Below, one piece after another: positions 7,965 through 17,676 of a stretch of 58,284 bases of DNA. Position numbers and translations under genes: made by a program. Origin of the DNA: Gammaproteobacteria bacterium (GTDB taxonomy: Bacteria; Pseudomonadota; Gammaproteobacteria; Natronospirales; JAJUFS01). The notes beneath the pieces were generated by a model. It saw only the letters and a program-made list of their open reading frames with translations. It made no database searches and was not told where the DNA came from. How positions within the stretch are numbered: position 1 is the stretch's first letter; every line of letters begins with the position of its first letter. The DNA is taken from the NCBI GenBank assembly GCA_033720895.1, contig JAWWBS010000006.1, forward strand, positions 1 through 58,284. Reading direction: 5' to 3'.

Positions 7965-8603
7965 TCAGGCCCGGGAGATGGCCCTGGCATACTGACGCGC
8001 ATTGTTTTCGACTGCCGTCACGCTGTCGACATCGAACAGGCCTTTGACCACGGCAATCATCTGCGCCCCGGCTGCCATCACGGCCGGGGCGTTTTCCGTT
8101 GTGATGCCGCCAATCCCGCAACAGGGCAGCCCGAGCTCGGCTGTCTGCGCAAAAATATCGAGTTCGATGGTCGGCGCGTCCGGCTTGGTTTGTGACATGA
8201 ACAGGGCGCCGAAGGCCAGGTAGTCCGCACCTGCAGCGGCGGCGCTGCGAGCCCGGTCGAGGTCGCCGTAGCAGGACACGCCGATGATCGCATCCTTGCC
8301 GAGGTGTCGACGGGCCTTGTCCAGTGCCGTGTCGTTGGCACCGAGGTGCACGCCATCCGCGCCGCTGGCCAGGGCCAGGTCGACATCATCGTTCACAATG
8401 AACAGTGCGCCTTCGTCATGGCAGACCCGGCGCAAGGCGTTCGCTTCATGGAGTTTCAAGCGGCGGTCGGACGTCTTGTCCCGGTACTGGACCAGGCGCG
8501 CGCCACCCCGGATGGCGGCTTCCACACCCGCTTCGAGGTCGAAACGAGACCGGCTGGACTCGTCGGTAATGGCGTAAAGGCCTTGCAGGTGGTGCGTGCC
8601 CAA
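7965..8603 (-). CDS. thiE: Thiamine-phosphate synthase
   Basis: The 212-residue TIM-barrel protein has LYAITDES near the start, VQYRDKTSD (pyrophosphate and Mg contacts), FIVNDDVDLALASGADGVHLG, and the phosphate-binding end CCGIGGIT. The family condenses HMP-pyrophosphate with the thiazole phosphate to give thiamine phosphate in the cytoplasm. The gene lies six bases after thiD on the same strand, so the two are cotranscribed. Confidence 0.95.
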   Translation of the reverse strand: MGTHHLQGLYAITDESSRSRFDLEAGVEAAIRGGARLVQYRDKTSDRRLKLHEANALRRVCHDEGALFIVNDDVDLALASGADGVHLGANDTALDKARRHLGKDAIIGVSCYGDLDRARSAAAAGADYLAFGALFMSQTKPDAPTIELDIFAQTAELGLPCCGIGGITTENAPAVMAAGAQMIAVVKGLFDVDSVTAVENNARQYARAISRA

Positions 8604-8609
8604 CTCGTC

Positions 8610-9410
8610 TCAGTCCTGCTGCGCGCGCAAGGGCCAGCTGCGCCAGGGCACATCCTGGCCACGACCGGGTTTGAAGCCACGGGCAATGGCTTCCTGGGTG
8701 AACTGCTGAGCGTGTTTGACCGCGCGCTCCATGGATTCGCCCTGAGCGAGGAAGCTGGCAATGGCGGAAGCCAGGGTACAACCCGAGCCATGATGGCTGC
8801 CGGGGACGCGCTCCCAGCGCCAGCTGCGATGCTGGCCGTCGCGTTTGTAAAGCGTGTTCTCGACTTCAGGAGTGTCCTCGTCGCCGCCCTTGCACAATAC
8901 GTACTGGCAGCCGGTGGAAAGCAGCCGCGTGGCGCGGGCGCTCTGACTGTTTTCGCCGGGCGCCAGGGCGCGAATCTCTTCTGCGTTGGGCGTGAGCACC
9001 GTGGCGCGAGGCAGGATCTCGTGCAGGTAGACCTCCAGCAAGCGTTCTTCTGCCAGGCGTGCGCCGCCTGCCGCCACCAGCACGGGGTCGGCAACCACGG
9101 GTATCTCCGGGATCTTGGCCAGCAGCCGGGCAACTTCCATGCCGATCTCGGCGGTCGCCAGCAGGCCCAGCTTGATGGCCTTGATGTTCAGGTCCTTGAG
9201 CACGGTCTCGGCCTGGAAGCGAACGAAGAACGGCTCCACGGGCTCGATTTCGTACGCATTGATGGTGTCCTGCACCGTCAGCGACGTGACCACGGGCGCG
9301 GGATGGGCGCCGGTTGCCGAGATGGCCTGGATGTCGGCGGCCAGGCCGGCGCCACCGCTGGGGTCGTTGCCGGCGATGACCAGCACGCTGGGAATCTTCT
9401 TCTTGTCCAT
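8610..9410 (-). CDS. thiD: Hydroxymethylpyrimidine (phosphate) kinase
   Basis: The 266-residue ribokinase-fold enzyme has SVLVIAGNDPSGGAGLAADI at the N-terminus, VVADPVLVAAGG in the middle and the anion-hole GSHHGSGCTLASAIASFLA near residue 208. It phosphorylates HMP and HMP-P in thiamine synthesis, feeding ThiE encoded just downstream. I use the ATG at 9410 (MDKKKIP); 9419 is an alternative three residues longer. The reading frame stays open upstream, but that part does not resemble the family. It diverges from the rubredoxin gene. Confidence 0.94.
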   Translation of the reverse strand: MDKKKIPSVLVIAGNDPSGGAGLAADIQAISATGAHPAPVVTSLTVQDTINAYEIEPVEPFFVRFQAETVLKDLNIKAIKLGLLATAEIGMEVARLLAKIPEIPVVADPVLVAAGGARLAEERLLEVYLHEILPRATVLTPNAEEIRALAPGENSQSARATRLLSTGCQYVLCKGGDEDTPEVENTLYKRDGQHRSWRWERVPGSHHGSGCTLASAIASFLAQGESMERAVKHAQQFTQEAIARGFKPGRGQDVPWRSWPLRAQQD

Positions 9411-9551
9411 GCCTGCCATGGTACTGCAAAGCCTTGTGAACTGTTCAACCAGGATGGCGATTTGACCTCGTGCTGCCGGCCACGGAGAATGCCCGGCTCT
9501 GGCAGGCATCCAGCCTGAACCCCATGGAAACCAGTCGACAAGGTTGTGGTA

Positions 9552-9716
9552 ATGAAAGCCTACATGTGCGTTATCTGCGGCTTTATCTACGAAGAGGAAA
9601 AGGGCCATCCCGAGACCGGCATCGAGCCGGGTACGAAGTGGGAAGACGTGCCATTGAACTGGCAGTGCCCGGATTGCGGTGCCGGCAAGGAAGATTTCGA
9701 ACTCATCGAGATCTGA
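9552..9716 (+). CDS. rubA: Rubredoxin
   Basis: This 54-residue protein is easily missed for its size. It starts MKAYMCVICGFIY and contains two CxxC knuckles, CVICG (residues 6-10) and CPDCG (39-43). Between them lies the rubredoxin core with EPGTKWEDVPLNWQCPDCG. Four cysteines bind one Fe atom, making a small cytoplasmic electron carrier. It is transcribed away from thiD and ends 24 bases before the convergent TraB/GumN gene. A rubredoxin reductase or partner oxidase is not visible in the window. Confidence 0.95.
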   Translation: MKAYMCVICGFIYEEEKGHPETGIEPGTKWEDVPLNWQCPDCGAGKEDFELIEI

Positions 9717-9740
9717 TATCCCGGGGTTGGCGAAGCGGTC

Positions 9741-10616
9741 TCAGTCGAGGCGATTCACCGCCAGCCCGTCGGCCCGCAGCAATACGGGCAGGCTGTCCGG
9801 CCCGGCCAGGTGTGCGGCCCCCACGACCACCAGCGACGTTCCCGGTATTTCCAGCAGTTCCTGGAGCTGGCGAGTCCAGTCACGATTGCGCCTGGCCAGG
9901 AATATCTCGTTCAATTCCGGCTGCTCCTTGAAGCTTTGCGCGACCAGCTGGTCCAGTCTGTCCAGGTCACCCTGTCGCCACGCTTCCACCAGTTCGGCCA
10001 TTTCGCTCGCGGAGCTGTCGATGTTCTCGAGGTATTGCAGCAGCATGGCAACCTGGGTATCCAGCGGCAGGTCATCGAAGAATTTCATTTGCTGTCTTGC
10101 CGTCTCGAGGCCTGCCATCGGCAGTTCCCTTGCGCGAGCCATGGCCTTGACCTGCGCCTCGACCCCGCTGTCCGGCGTGAAGCCAAGCCGTTGCAGGTGC
10201 AGCGCCTGGTACTGGATCAGCAACAGCCAGGGCTCGTAGCGTTGCAGTTGCGCCAGTGGCAGGTCGGCCGCCGAGGTCAGTTCCATCAGCCGCTGGTAGT
10301 CCTCGCTGCCGATCAGGTCGGGCAGGGTTCCGCTGCCGGGAATGGTGCCCAGCGCCATGACAATGCGTGCCACGCTCTGGGGATCTAGTTCGTTGGCCGG
10401 CAGTTCGAAAACAATGCGGTCGGCGGTGTCGACCAGTTCCTCGATGATCGGCGGCAGTTGCCTGTCGCTGCCTGGCAGGATGTGGATGCTGCCAAGCAGG
10501 ATGATGCGACTGTCGGCATCGCGGAATTCGAACGCCGGTGGCGTATCCGCGACAGCAGGCAGCGCGCTGCCTGCCAGCAACAGGGTGGCGAGCGCGATGA
10601 TCAGGCGCAGGTTCAT
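9741..10616 (-). CDS. TraB/GumN family protein with signal peptide
   Basis: The 291-residue protein starts with a clear signal peptide (MNLRLIIALATLLLAGSALP), so it is exported. The mature part has the family's IILLGSIHILPGSD and the C-terminal VVVGAAHLAGPDSLPVLL, whose conserved GxxH segments suggest a metalloprotease-like or haem-binding Tiki fold. The function in bacteria is not settled. Its start overlaps the class II aldolase stop by four bases, so three minus-strand genes (phosphoesterase, aldolase and this one) form an operon. Confidence 0.85.
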   Translation of the reverse strand: MNLRLIIALATLLLAGSALPAVADTPPAFEFRDADSRIILLGSIHILPGSDRQLPPIIEELVDTADRIVFELPANELDPQSVARIVMALGTIPGSGTLPDLIGSEDYQRLMELTSAADLPLAQLQRYEPWLLLIQYQALHLQRLGFTPDSGVEAQVKAMARARELPMAGLETARQQMKFFDDLPLDTQVAMLLQYLENIDSSASEMAELVEAWRQGDLDRLDQLVAQSFKEQPELNEIFLARRNRDWTRQLQELLEIPGTSLVVVGAAHLAGPDSLPVLLRADGLAVNRLD

Positions 10617-11197
10617 TGGCCGGCTTCCTTTGCCGTACCGGCCTGCAAGGCAAGCCAGGCGGTCCGGGCTGACAACTCCAGCGAGCAGGCCCACTTGTAC
10701 GCCAGGTCGAGCGTCTTGCCCTGCACGTAGACACCATGCCCTCGATAGACGACGGCCTTGTTGCTGGCCAGCGCGTCGGAGATCAGGTCGGCCGATTTCT
10801 CGACATATTCCGCGTAGCCTGCGTTGATGACAGGCACTTCCGGAAAATAGTACTGGCCTTCGAAGTCGATCGGTTTGAAGGCCTTGCCGTTCATGGTCAG
10901 TGCCACCGTGTGGGGATTGTGGGTGTGCAGGACGGCGGTCGCCTCTGGATTCTTCTGGTAGACCTTGACGTGCATGGGCCCATCCAGCGAAGCACTTTCA
11001 CCGACGCTGCCATCCATTCCACAGGCAATGAGGTCATTCGCCTCCAGCGTGTCGGCACAGCAGCCCGTTGGCGTGACCCAGACGGTGTCACCGTCGCGAA
11101 CCGAGGCGTTGCCGCTGTGACTGTCGTTCAGGCCGTGCTGGCGTGCCAGCCGGTAGTAGAACACCAGTGCGTCCCTGGGGTCGGCAGGTTCAAGCAT
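10613..11197 (-). CDS. Class II aldolase/adducin family protein
   Basis: The 194-residue protein has SGNASVRDGDTVWVTPTG near the N-terminus and the zinc ligands His-x-His in VLHTHNP. A further HG pair lies in YRGHGVYVQGKTLDLAY. This resembles fuculose-phosphate aldolase and methylthioribulose-phosphate dehydratase (MtnB). The substrate cannot be assigned because no other methionine-salvage or fucose gene is nearby. The start at 11197 lies inside the end of the phosphoesterase gene (8-base overlap). Confidence 0.82.
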   Translation of the reverse strand: MLEPADPRDALVFYYRLARQHGLNDSHSGNASVRDGDTVWVTPTGCCADTLEANDLIACGMDGSVGESASLDGPMHVKVYQKNPEATAVLHTHNPHTVALTMNGKAFKPIDFEGQYYFPEVPVINAGYAEYVEKSADLISDALASNKAVVYRGHGVYVQGKTLDLAYKWACSLELSARTAWLALQAGTAKEAGQ

Positions 11198-11954
11198 GGG
11201 TGGTTTCCTCGTCCGGCAGCCAGCAGATATCGGTATCGATAGTGCCATCGTCATGCAGCTCCAGCCAGCGATAGGCGGGCGGGCGGGTGTCGAGTGCGAA
11301 TTCATCCGAGCGGGGCAGGAACTGCGTGCCGGTGGAGGGCGTGCCAAGAATCCTGAGCTTGCCCTGCTGGCTGTCCCAGGCCTGGTGCACATGACCGAAC
11401 AGGCACAGGCTGGCCTCCAGGTCCTCCAGCAGCGCCAGCACCTCGGCGCCATCGTCCATGCCGACGCTGTCGAGCCAGCGACTTCCCATTACGACCGGTG
11501 GGTGATGCAGGGTAACGGCCAGGTGGCGATGTCCGCGGCCCGCCGCAGCCTGGCGCAGCCGCTCGCGTTCTTCGTTCGGCAAGCTGCCACCAGCCTGGCC
11601 AGCAATGCGCGAGTCCAGTGCCACGATGCGCCAGTTGCCAAGATCATGCTGGCCACACCAGTACAGTGGCGGTTCACTGAACGCGGCGCCCGCTTGGACC
11701 GGATCGTCGTGGTTGCCGGGCAGGGCGATCACGGGGCAGTCCCAGCGACGCGCCATGTGTGCCAGGCGCGCGTAGCTTTGGTCGAATTCGTCGTTGGCCA
11801 GGTCACCGGTCAGCAGTACAGCATCGGCTGGCCAGTGATTACGGCGTGCATGGTAGAGTGTGGCCTCGAAGCTGCGTTGCGGAACAGCACCGCGCCATTC
11901 GGCGGCTGGATCGTTCAGCAGGTGCATGTCGGTAAATTGCAGCAAGCGTGTCAT
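11190..11954 (-). CDS. Calcineurin-like metallophosphoesterase (CpdA-like)
   Basis: The 254-residue enzyme shows the metal-binding blocks of the family in order: LQFTDMHLL (D-x-H), LTGDLANDE (GDxx), ALPGNHDDP (GNHD), TLHHPPV and LFGHVHQAW (GHxH). This is closest to class III cAMP phosphodiesterase CpdA, so cAMP hydrolysis is possible, but other phosphoesters are not excluded. It is interesting that two CNBD proteins lie 9 kb away. The start at 11954 (MTRLLQF) gives the normal length; it diverges from the O-methyltransferase gene. Confidence 0.85.
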   Translation of the reverse strand: MTRLLQFTDMHLLNDPAAEWRGAVPQRSFEATLYHARRNHWPADAVLLTGDLANDEFDQSYARLAHMARRWDCPVIALPGNHDDPVQAGAAFSEPPLYWCGQHDLGNWRIVALDSRIAGQAGGSLPNEERERLRQAAAGRGHRHLAVTLHHPPVVMGSRWLDSVGMDDGAEVLALLEDLEASLCLFGHVHQAWDSQQGKLRILGTPSTGTQFLPRSDEFALDTRPPAYRWLELHDDGTIDTDICWLPDEETTHA

Positions 11955-11985
11955 TGTCAGCCCTTCGCGAGTCGAGGTATCCAGC

Positions 11986-12648
11986 ATGAGCAACAGGACC
12001 CTGAGTGTAACGGACTCCGTGTACGACTACCTGTTGAAGGTGTCCTTGCGCGAAGACGAGGTGCTCGTGGCATTGCGGCAGGAGACCATGGCGATGCCGC
12101 AGTCCAACATGCAGATTGCGCCCGAGCAGGGCCAGTTCATGCAGTTGCTGCTGCAGCTCATTGGTGCAAGGCGGGCCATCGAGGTCGGTACCTTCACAGG
12201 CTATTCGAGCATCTGCATCGCCCGGGCGCTGGGCGTTGACGGCGAACTGATCTGCTGTGACACCAGTCGCGAGTTCACCCGCACGGCGGAGAGCTACTGG
12301 CAGCGAGCCGGGCTGGCGGACCGCATCGAGCTGCGTCTCGGTCCTGCGGATCGAACCTTGCAGGAGCTGGTCGATGCCGGTGAGTCCGGGTCCTTCGATT
12401 TCGTGTTCATCGATGCCGACAAGAAGGGCTATCCGGAATACTACGAACTGGCTCTGCAATTGCTGCGGCCTGGTGGCCTGGTCGCCGTCGACAACACGCT
12501 CTGGTACGGGCGGGTGGCCGATCCGGCCAACGATGAGAGCAACACCGAGGAAATTCGCCAGTTCAATGCGAGCCTCGCGGATGACCAGCGAATCGATCTC
12601 AGCCTGGTGCCGATCGGTGATGGCCTGACCCTGGCCAGGAAGCGCTGA
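11986..12648 (+). CDS. Class I SAM-dependent O-methyltransferase (CCoAMT-like)
   Basis: The 220-residue protein begins with the family's helical cap. It has motif I AIEVGTFTGYSSICIA, the metal- and SAM-linked segment FDFVFIDADKKGYPEYYE, and VAVDNTLWYGRVADP. These match the caffeoyl-CoA/catechol O-methyltransferase type with a divalent metal. The substrate in bacteria is usually unknown. The gene stands alone on the plus strand and ends at a bidirectional terminator shared with the TonB receptor. Confidence 0.9.
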   Translation: MSNRTLSVTDSVYDYLLKVSLREDEVLVALRQETMAMPQSNMQIAPEQGQFMQLLLQLIGARRAIEVGTFTGYSSICIARALGVDGELICCDTSREFTRTAESYWQRAGLADRIELRLGPADRTLQELVDAGESGSFDFVFIDADKKGYPEYYELALQLLRPGGLVAVDNTLWYGRVADPANDESNTEEIRQFNASLADDQRIDLSLVPIGDGLTLARKR

Positions 12649-12662
12649 GGTCGAACGCAATG

Positions 12663-12690
12663 AAAAAGCCCGCCGTCAGGCGGGCTTTTT
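12663..12690. terminator. Bidirectional Rho-independent terminator
   Basis: An eight-pair GC-rich core (GCCCGCC with GGCGGGC) around GTCA is flanked by AAAAA on one side and TTTTT on the other. It can therefore end transcription both from the O-methyltransferase gene (plus) and from the TonB receptor gene (minus). Confidence 0.9.
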
Positions 12691-12709
12691 CATGCAAGGC
12701 GACGCTGCT

Positions 12710-15016
12710 TCAGAATGCGCCGCGCAAACCGAGGGTGAAGTTCCGCCCTGGCAAAGGCGCGAGATCCTTGAGGAAGGACGCATGTCGGCGCGCTTCCTCA
12801 TCCAGCAGGTTGCTGGCGCGCAGGAATACTTCCCAGTCCAGGTGTCGGCCAAGCAGGCGATAGGAGACGCTGGCGTCCACCATCAGGTAGGCCTCGGTGG
12901 GCAGCTCGAGCATGGCCGTGTCGTCCTGCTCGTCATGCTGCGTCGCCTTCAGGCCGGCGGCCCATGCCGTTGACTTGAAATCCAGTCCGGCGCCAAAGCG
13001 ACGTGGTGGAATGCGCGGCAGCATGCCGCCGGCATCCAGCTGTCCGGTCGTTTCATCCGCAAAGACCCGCAGCGACAGCTCGCTGCCGGCTTTTTCCCAG
13101 AGGCTGGTTTCCAGCTCGGTTTCGAAGCCTTCCAGCGTGGCATCGGCCTGGGTGTAGACAGCCACTGGCAGGCCATCCAGCTCGGTGCCGGTGCGCGCCA
13201 GGTAGATGAAGTCATCCACCGAGTTGCGGAACAGGTTCAGCGTCCAGGTCACGCGACCCTGGTGCTTGCGGAGGGTCAGGTCGATATTGTTGGCGGTCTC
13301 CTTGCCGAGATCGGGATTGCCGATTTCATACTGCAAGGTGGCCAGGTGAGGACCATTGGAATACCGCTCTTCGATGTCCGGGATGCGTTCCGCCTGCGTC
13401 AGGTTGATGCCGAGATTCCATTGTTCGGCGGTGCGCCAGACATAACCGGCGGACAGGCTTCTTGCCGTGTCATCCTGTTCGGGGCCGGTCTGTGGTTTCT
13501 GGTCCTGGGTTTCGAGGCGGGCACCGATCTCGAACCGACCGGGGCCGATTTCCTTCTCTTCCACCAGGAAAATGCCCAGGGTGTCGGCCTCGGTCGGCGG
13601 CACGTAGGCCTCGGCACCAGTGGCAGCGAAATCACGCTGGGTAAGCTGCAGGCCGTAGGCGCCGCGCCATCCATTGATGGGCAGGTGAACCAGCTCCAGG
13701 CGGGCATCCACGGCATCGTTCTCGAACACCGTGCCCACGGCACCGTCTTCGATTTCCCTGTGGGTGTAGTCATTGCGGCCAACGCGCAGCTTCAGGCTTT
13801 CGATACCGCGCCATGGCTCCAGGAAGCGTCCTTTCACATCCATGCGCGTCTGTTCGAGGTCGATACGCACGCCTTCTTCTTCTTCCGCCTCACCCGCGGC
13901 AGCCAGCGGCTCTTCCTCGTGGGCATGACCGGGGACCCCGTAGTTGCTGCGATAGGTGCTTATCGAGGCACCGAAGTGATCCTCGCCGTCGACCCAGGAA
14001 AGCCCGAAGGCACCGCCCTCGGCATCGATGTCGCTGTTTTCGAGGTGATCGCCTTCTCCGGATTCGATGGCCGTGCCTTCTTCCAGGGCTTCGAGGGTAC
14101 GAAGCGCAAGGCTTTCGGAGGCGGCGGGGATTTCCACGTCATCGGTCGTGCGCGTGAAGGCATCGGCATGCCACGCCAGCTTGCCGGCACCGCCATCGAT
14201 ACGCAGTACCGCCGTCTGTTCACTGGCGGCCGTGTCCGTGCGCAGCTCGAAGCTGCCCTCGTAGGCGCTCAGCGCCTGCTCGTCCGGGATGCGGCTGTCC
14301 TCCAGGTTGACCACGCCGCCAAAGGCGCCGTTGCCATACAGCAGGGTTGCCGGTCCCTTGACGATCTCGACCGCATCGATCAGCAAGGGCTCGATCGACA
14401 CCGCATGATCGGGCGACAGGGCGGAAACGTCCATCGACCCGATGCCATCCTGCTGCACCCGGACGCGGTTGCCGGACAGGCCGCGGATGACCGGCCGGCC
14501 CGCCGCCGGGCCGCCGTAGGTTGAACTGACGCCCAGCTGGTTCGACAGCGTTTCGCCGATGCTGGCTTCCTTGAGCGCATTCAGGTCGTCGCCGGAAATC
14601 AGCTCGACAGGCTGCGCCAGGTCAAGCTTGCCAATGCCGGCAAAGGGCGAGGAACGAACGATGATGTCGTCCAGCACGGCATCGAAGAGTATGTCGATAT
14701 CGGTGACGCCGGATTCGCGCACCACTGCATACTCGGATGTCTGGCTGTTTTCACTGCGGATCCTGACCAGGTAGCGACCGGCCGGGATGTCCTCGAGGTG
14801 AAAGTGACCTCGGTTGTCGGTCCGCGTGCTTTGCTCCAGCCCTTCCAGCGTCACGCTGGCATTGCTGACAGCCTGGCCGTCGGATGTGACAACGCGACCC
14901 TCGAGATCGCCGGCGTGAGACGCCAGCGGCAGCAGGGCCAGCGTGGCAATCAGGAAGGGATTCTTGCTTGCTGGGCGGCCGCCTTTCGCGACGGCGCCGG
15001 TATTCCATAGAAACAT
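12710..15016 (-). CDS. TonB-dependent outer-membrane receptor, ZnuD-like
   Basis: The 768-residue protein has a signal peptide (through about residue 35) and a carboxypeptidase-regulatory-like repeat (LEGRVVTSDGQAVSNASVTL). A plug domain follows with GRPVIRGLSGNRVRVQQDGI (about 174-193) and VEIVKGPATLLYGNGAFGGV. A long beta-barrel ends in Phe (TLGLRGAF). The loop YGVPGHAHEEE and a nearby EAEEEE run are acidic and His-containing, as in the zinc receptor ZnuD. Zinc import is therefore the best guess; copper or another metal is possible. The small Cys-x-x-Cys gene upstream is probably in the same transcript. Confidence 0.87.
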   Translation of the reverse strand: MFLWNTGAVAKGGRPASKNPFLIATLALLPLASHAGDLEGRVVTSDGQAVSNASVTLEGLEQSTRTDNRGHFHLEDIPAGRYLVRIRSENSQTSEYAVVRESGVTDIDILFDAVLDDIIVRSSPFAGIGKLDLAQPVELISGDDLNALKEASIGETLSNQLGVSSTYGGPAAGRPVIRGLSGNRVRVQQDGIGSMDVSALSPDHAVSIEPLLIDAVEIVKGPATLLYGNGAFGGVVNLEDSRIPDEQALSAYEGSFELRTDTAASEQTAVLRIDGGAGKLAWHADAFTRTTDDVEIPAASESLALRTLEALEEGTAIESGEGDHLENSDIDAEGGAFGLSWVDGEDHFGASISTYRSNYGVPGHAHEEEPLAAAGEAEEEEGVRIDLEQTRMDVKGRFLEPWRGIESLKLRVGRNDYTHREIEDGAVGTVFENDAVDARLELVHLPINGWRGAYGLQLTQRDFAATGAEAYVPPTEADTLGIFLVEEKEIGPGRFEIGARLETQDQKPQTGPEQDDTARSLSAGYVWRTAEQWNLGINLTQAERIPDIEERYSNGPHLATLQYEIGNPDLGKETANNIDLTLRKHQGRVTWTLNLFRNSVDDFIYLARTGTELDGLPVAVYTQADATLEGFETELETSLWEKAGSELSLRVFADETTGQLDAGGMLPRIPPRRFGAGLDFKSTAWAAGLKATQHDEQDDTAMLELPTEAYLMVDASVSYRLLGRHLDWEVFLRASNLLDEEARRHASFLKDLAPLPGRNFTLGLRGAF

Positions 15017-15095
15017 CTGTTTTCTCCACTGTGCGGCTGGGCAGCCGCGAGTCTTGCCTGGGACCGCAAGTGCATTGCGGTAATGACCACAAGGA

Positions 15096-15404
15096 TCAGG
15101 CAGCAGGTGGAGCTTTGTTGCGAATCTCGCGCGGCTTGCTGTGCAGGACAGCCTGTGAGCTCCGGACTTCCGGGATGCTGCCCGGCACCGAAGGTGTCAG
15201 CGTGTAGCAGGCGGGCGGAATGGCATGGTCCTGGCGCTCTGCCTGCTGGCAAACGCGGCAGTCTTCGATGCTGGAGTGATCGGCATCCGCAAAGGCATGC
15301 GCCGCAAAGCCCAGCTGCATGACCAGCAGCACGCCAGCAAGCAGCAGGCGCAGCGGCGAGGCTGGCCTGGTGACTGAGCTGGAATTTGGCAGTTCTTTGC
15401 GCAT
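15096..15404 (-). CDS. Small exported Cys-x-x-Cys protein, DUF2946-like
   Basis: The 102-residue protein has a hydrophobic N-terminal segment (LRLLLAGVLLVMQLGFAAHA) followed by a short tail with His42 in ADHSS and CRVCQ (residues 49-53). The size, position before a metal TonB receptor and the Cys-x-x-Cys resemble DUF2946 proteins, but the match is by pattern only. A role in periplasmic metal binding is an inference. It precedes the receptor gene by 79 bases. The start at 15404 is the only good ATG ahead of the hydrophobic segment. Confidence 0.6.
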   Translation of the reverse strand: MRKELPNSSSVTRPASPLRLLLAGVLLVMQLGFAAHAFADADHSSIEDCRVCQQAERQDHAIPPACYTLTPSVPGSIPEVRSSQAVLHSKPREIRNKAPPAA

Positions 15405-15457
15405 GGCTTCGACTGATCGAGACGTTGACCGGAATCTGTCAGACCGCGGTGGGCTGC

Positions 15458-16045
15458 CTAGGTTCCGACAAAATGCCGTCCCAACGCAAGTCCATAGGCG
15501 TAGATGGCCGGGATTTGCAGTGCGAGCGCCGAAAATGCCGCCAGCCCCGGGCGTTGCCGCACCCGGGCTGGCATCAGCCGTGGGCCGAAATGGCCAAGCA
15601 GGGCCAGGACCAGCATGGAGGTCGCGGTGCCGACGCCGGGCCACAACGAGGGACTGTCGACGCCCATCGCGAGTGCGGTCCACTCGGCCAGCAGGGCAAG
15701 CAGGCCCCAGGCCTGCAGGGGGATGGTCAGGCCCGGTATGCGACCGATGACCGGGATGGCAGGCAGCAGGAAGCCGAGCAGCAGCACCAGGTGGAACGCC
15801 TTGTCGAAACCGTTCTCTACCTGGCCGAGTGTCTCGCCCAGCGGGGGCGCATCGGCCAGGCCGAACACGGCCGGGTAGCTGCCAAAGACCAGGGCGACGA
15901 CGAACAGCGCCCGCAGTCCCGGCTGGTACAGGTAGTTCCATAGTGGTCGCTGTTCGGGGTGTCGCTCCACGAAGCGCTCGCCCGCTTCTTCCAGGAAGAA
16001 GGCAGGGGGAAGCAGGACGATGGCGATTATCAGCAAGTGCAGCAT
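15458..16045 (-). CDS. Predicted multi-pass membrane protein of unknown function
   Basis: The 195-residue product has about five or six hydrophobic segments: residues 2-17, 45-63, 85-103, 107-125, 134-151 and 168-188. There is a charged loop EEAGERFVERHPEQRP after the first. I do not recognise a family. It lies after the ahcY terminator and 53 bases before the Cys-x-x-Cys gene, so it may share a transcript with the metal-receptor genes. Codon and base use are like those of the neighbours. Confidence 0.65.
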   Translation of the reverse strand: MLHLLIIAIVLLPPAFFLEEAGERFVERHPEQRPLWNYLYQPGLRALFVVALVFGSYPAVFGLADAPPLGETLGQVENGFDKAFHLVLLLGFLLPAIPVIGRIPGLTIPLQAWGLLALLAEWTALAMGVDSPSLWPGVGTATSMLVLALLGHFGPRLMPARVRQRPGLAAFSALALQIPAIYAYGLALGRHFVGT

Positions 16046-16076
16046 GGCGTCATCTTACCGTGGCGGCCGCAGGACG

Positions 16077-16102
16077 AAAAACGGGAGCCTCGCGGCTCCC
16101 GT
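16077..16102 (-). terminator. Rho-independent terminator of ahcY
   Basis: A nine-pair stem ACGGGAGCC with its complement encloses a 4-base loop and is followed by TTTTT on the minus strand. It begins 37 bases after the ahcY stop. Confidence 0.85.
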
Positions 16103-16138
16103 CTTCGTTTCCGGTATCTCGCTCGAGAGCGAACGGAA

Positions 16139-17557
<1,419 letters not shown>

Positions 17558-17582
17558 AATTGAACTCTCCAATTAATAGAAC

Positions 17583-17669
17583 GAGCGCCGTTGCTATGAA
17601 TGACCGCTCGGCAAGCCTGGCAACCCGGGTCGCTCGAACGAGCTGGGGGTTGTCGCAACGCTCCTTGCC
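17583..17669 (-). ncRNA. S-adenosylhomocysteine (SAH) riboswitch
   Basis: The ahcY leader matches the SAH aptamer. It contains AAGGAGCGTTGCGACA, then TTGCCAGGCTTGCC, then AGCAACGGCGCTC. Stem P1 pairs GGCAAG (17664-17669) with CTTGCC (17610-17615); these differ from the published Ralstonia bases in a compensatory way. CAACCC pairs with GGGTTG, and an internal hairpin GCTCG-TT-CGAGC fills the variable arm. The class turns ahcY on when SAH accumulates. The element lies directly before the ahcY ribosome-binding site. Confidence 0.92.
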
Positions 17670-17676
17670 TGAACGG

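Noticed and set aside
13262-14524. A 420-residue open frame antisense to the TonB receptor, and similar long frames at 15959-17563, 17560-19017, 20201-21568 and 24790-25929
   Set aside because: They lie exactly antisense to well-recognised genes, lack family motifs, and arise because stop codons are scarce in this GC-rich sequence.
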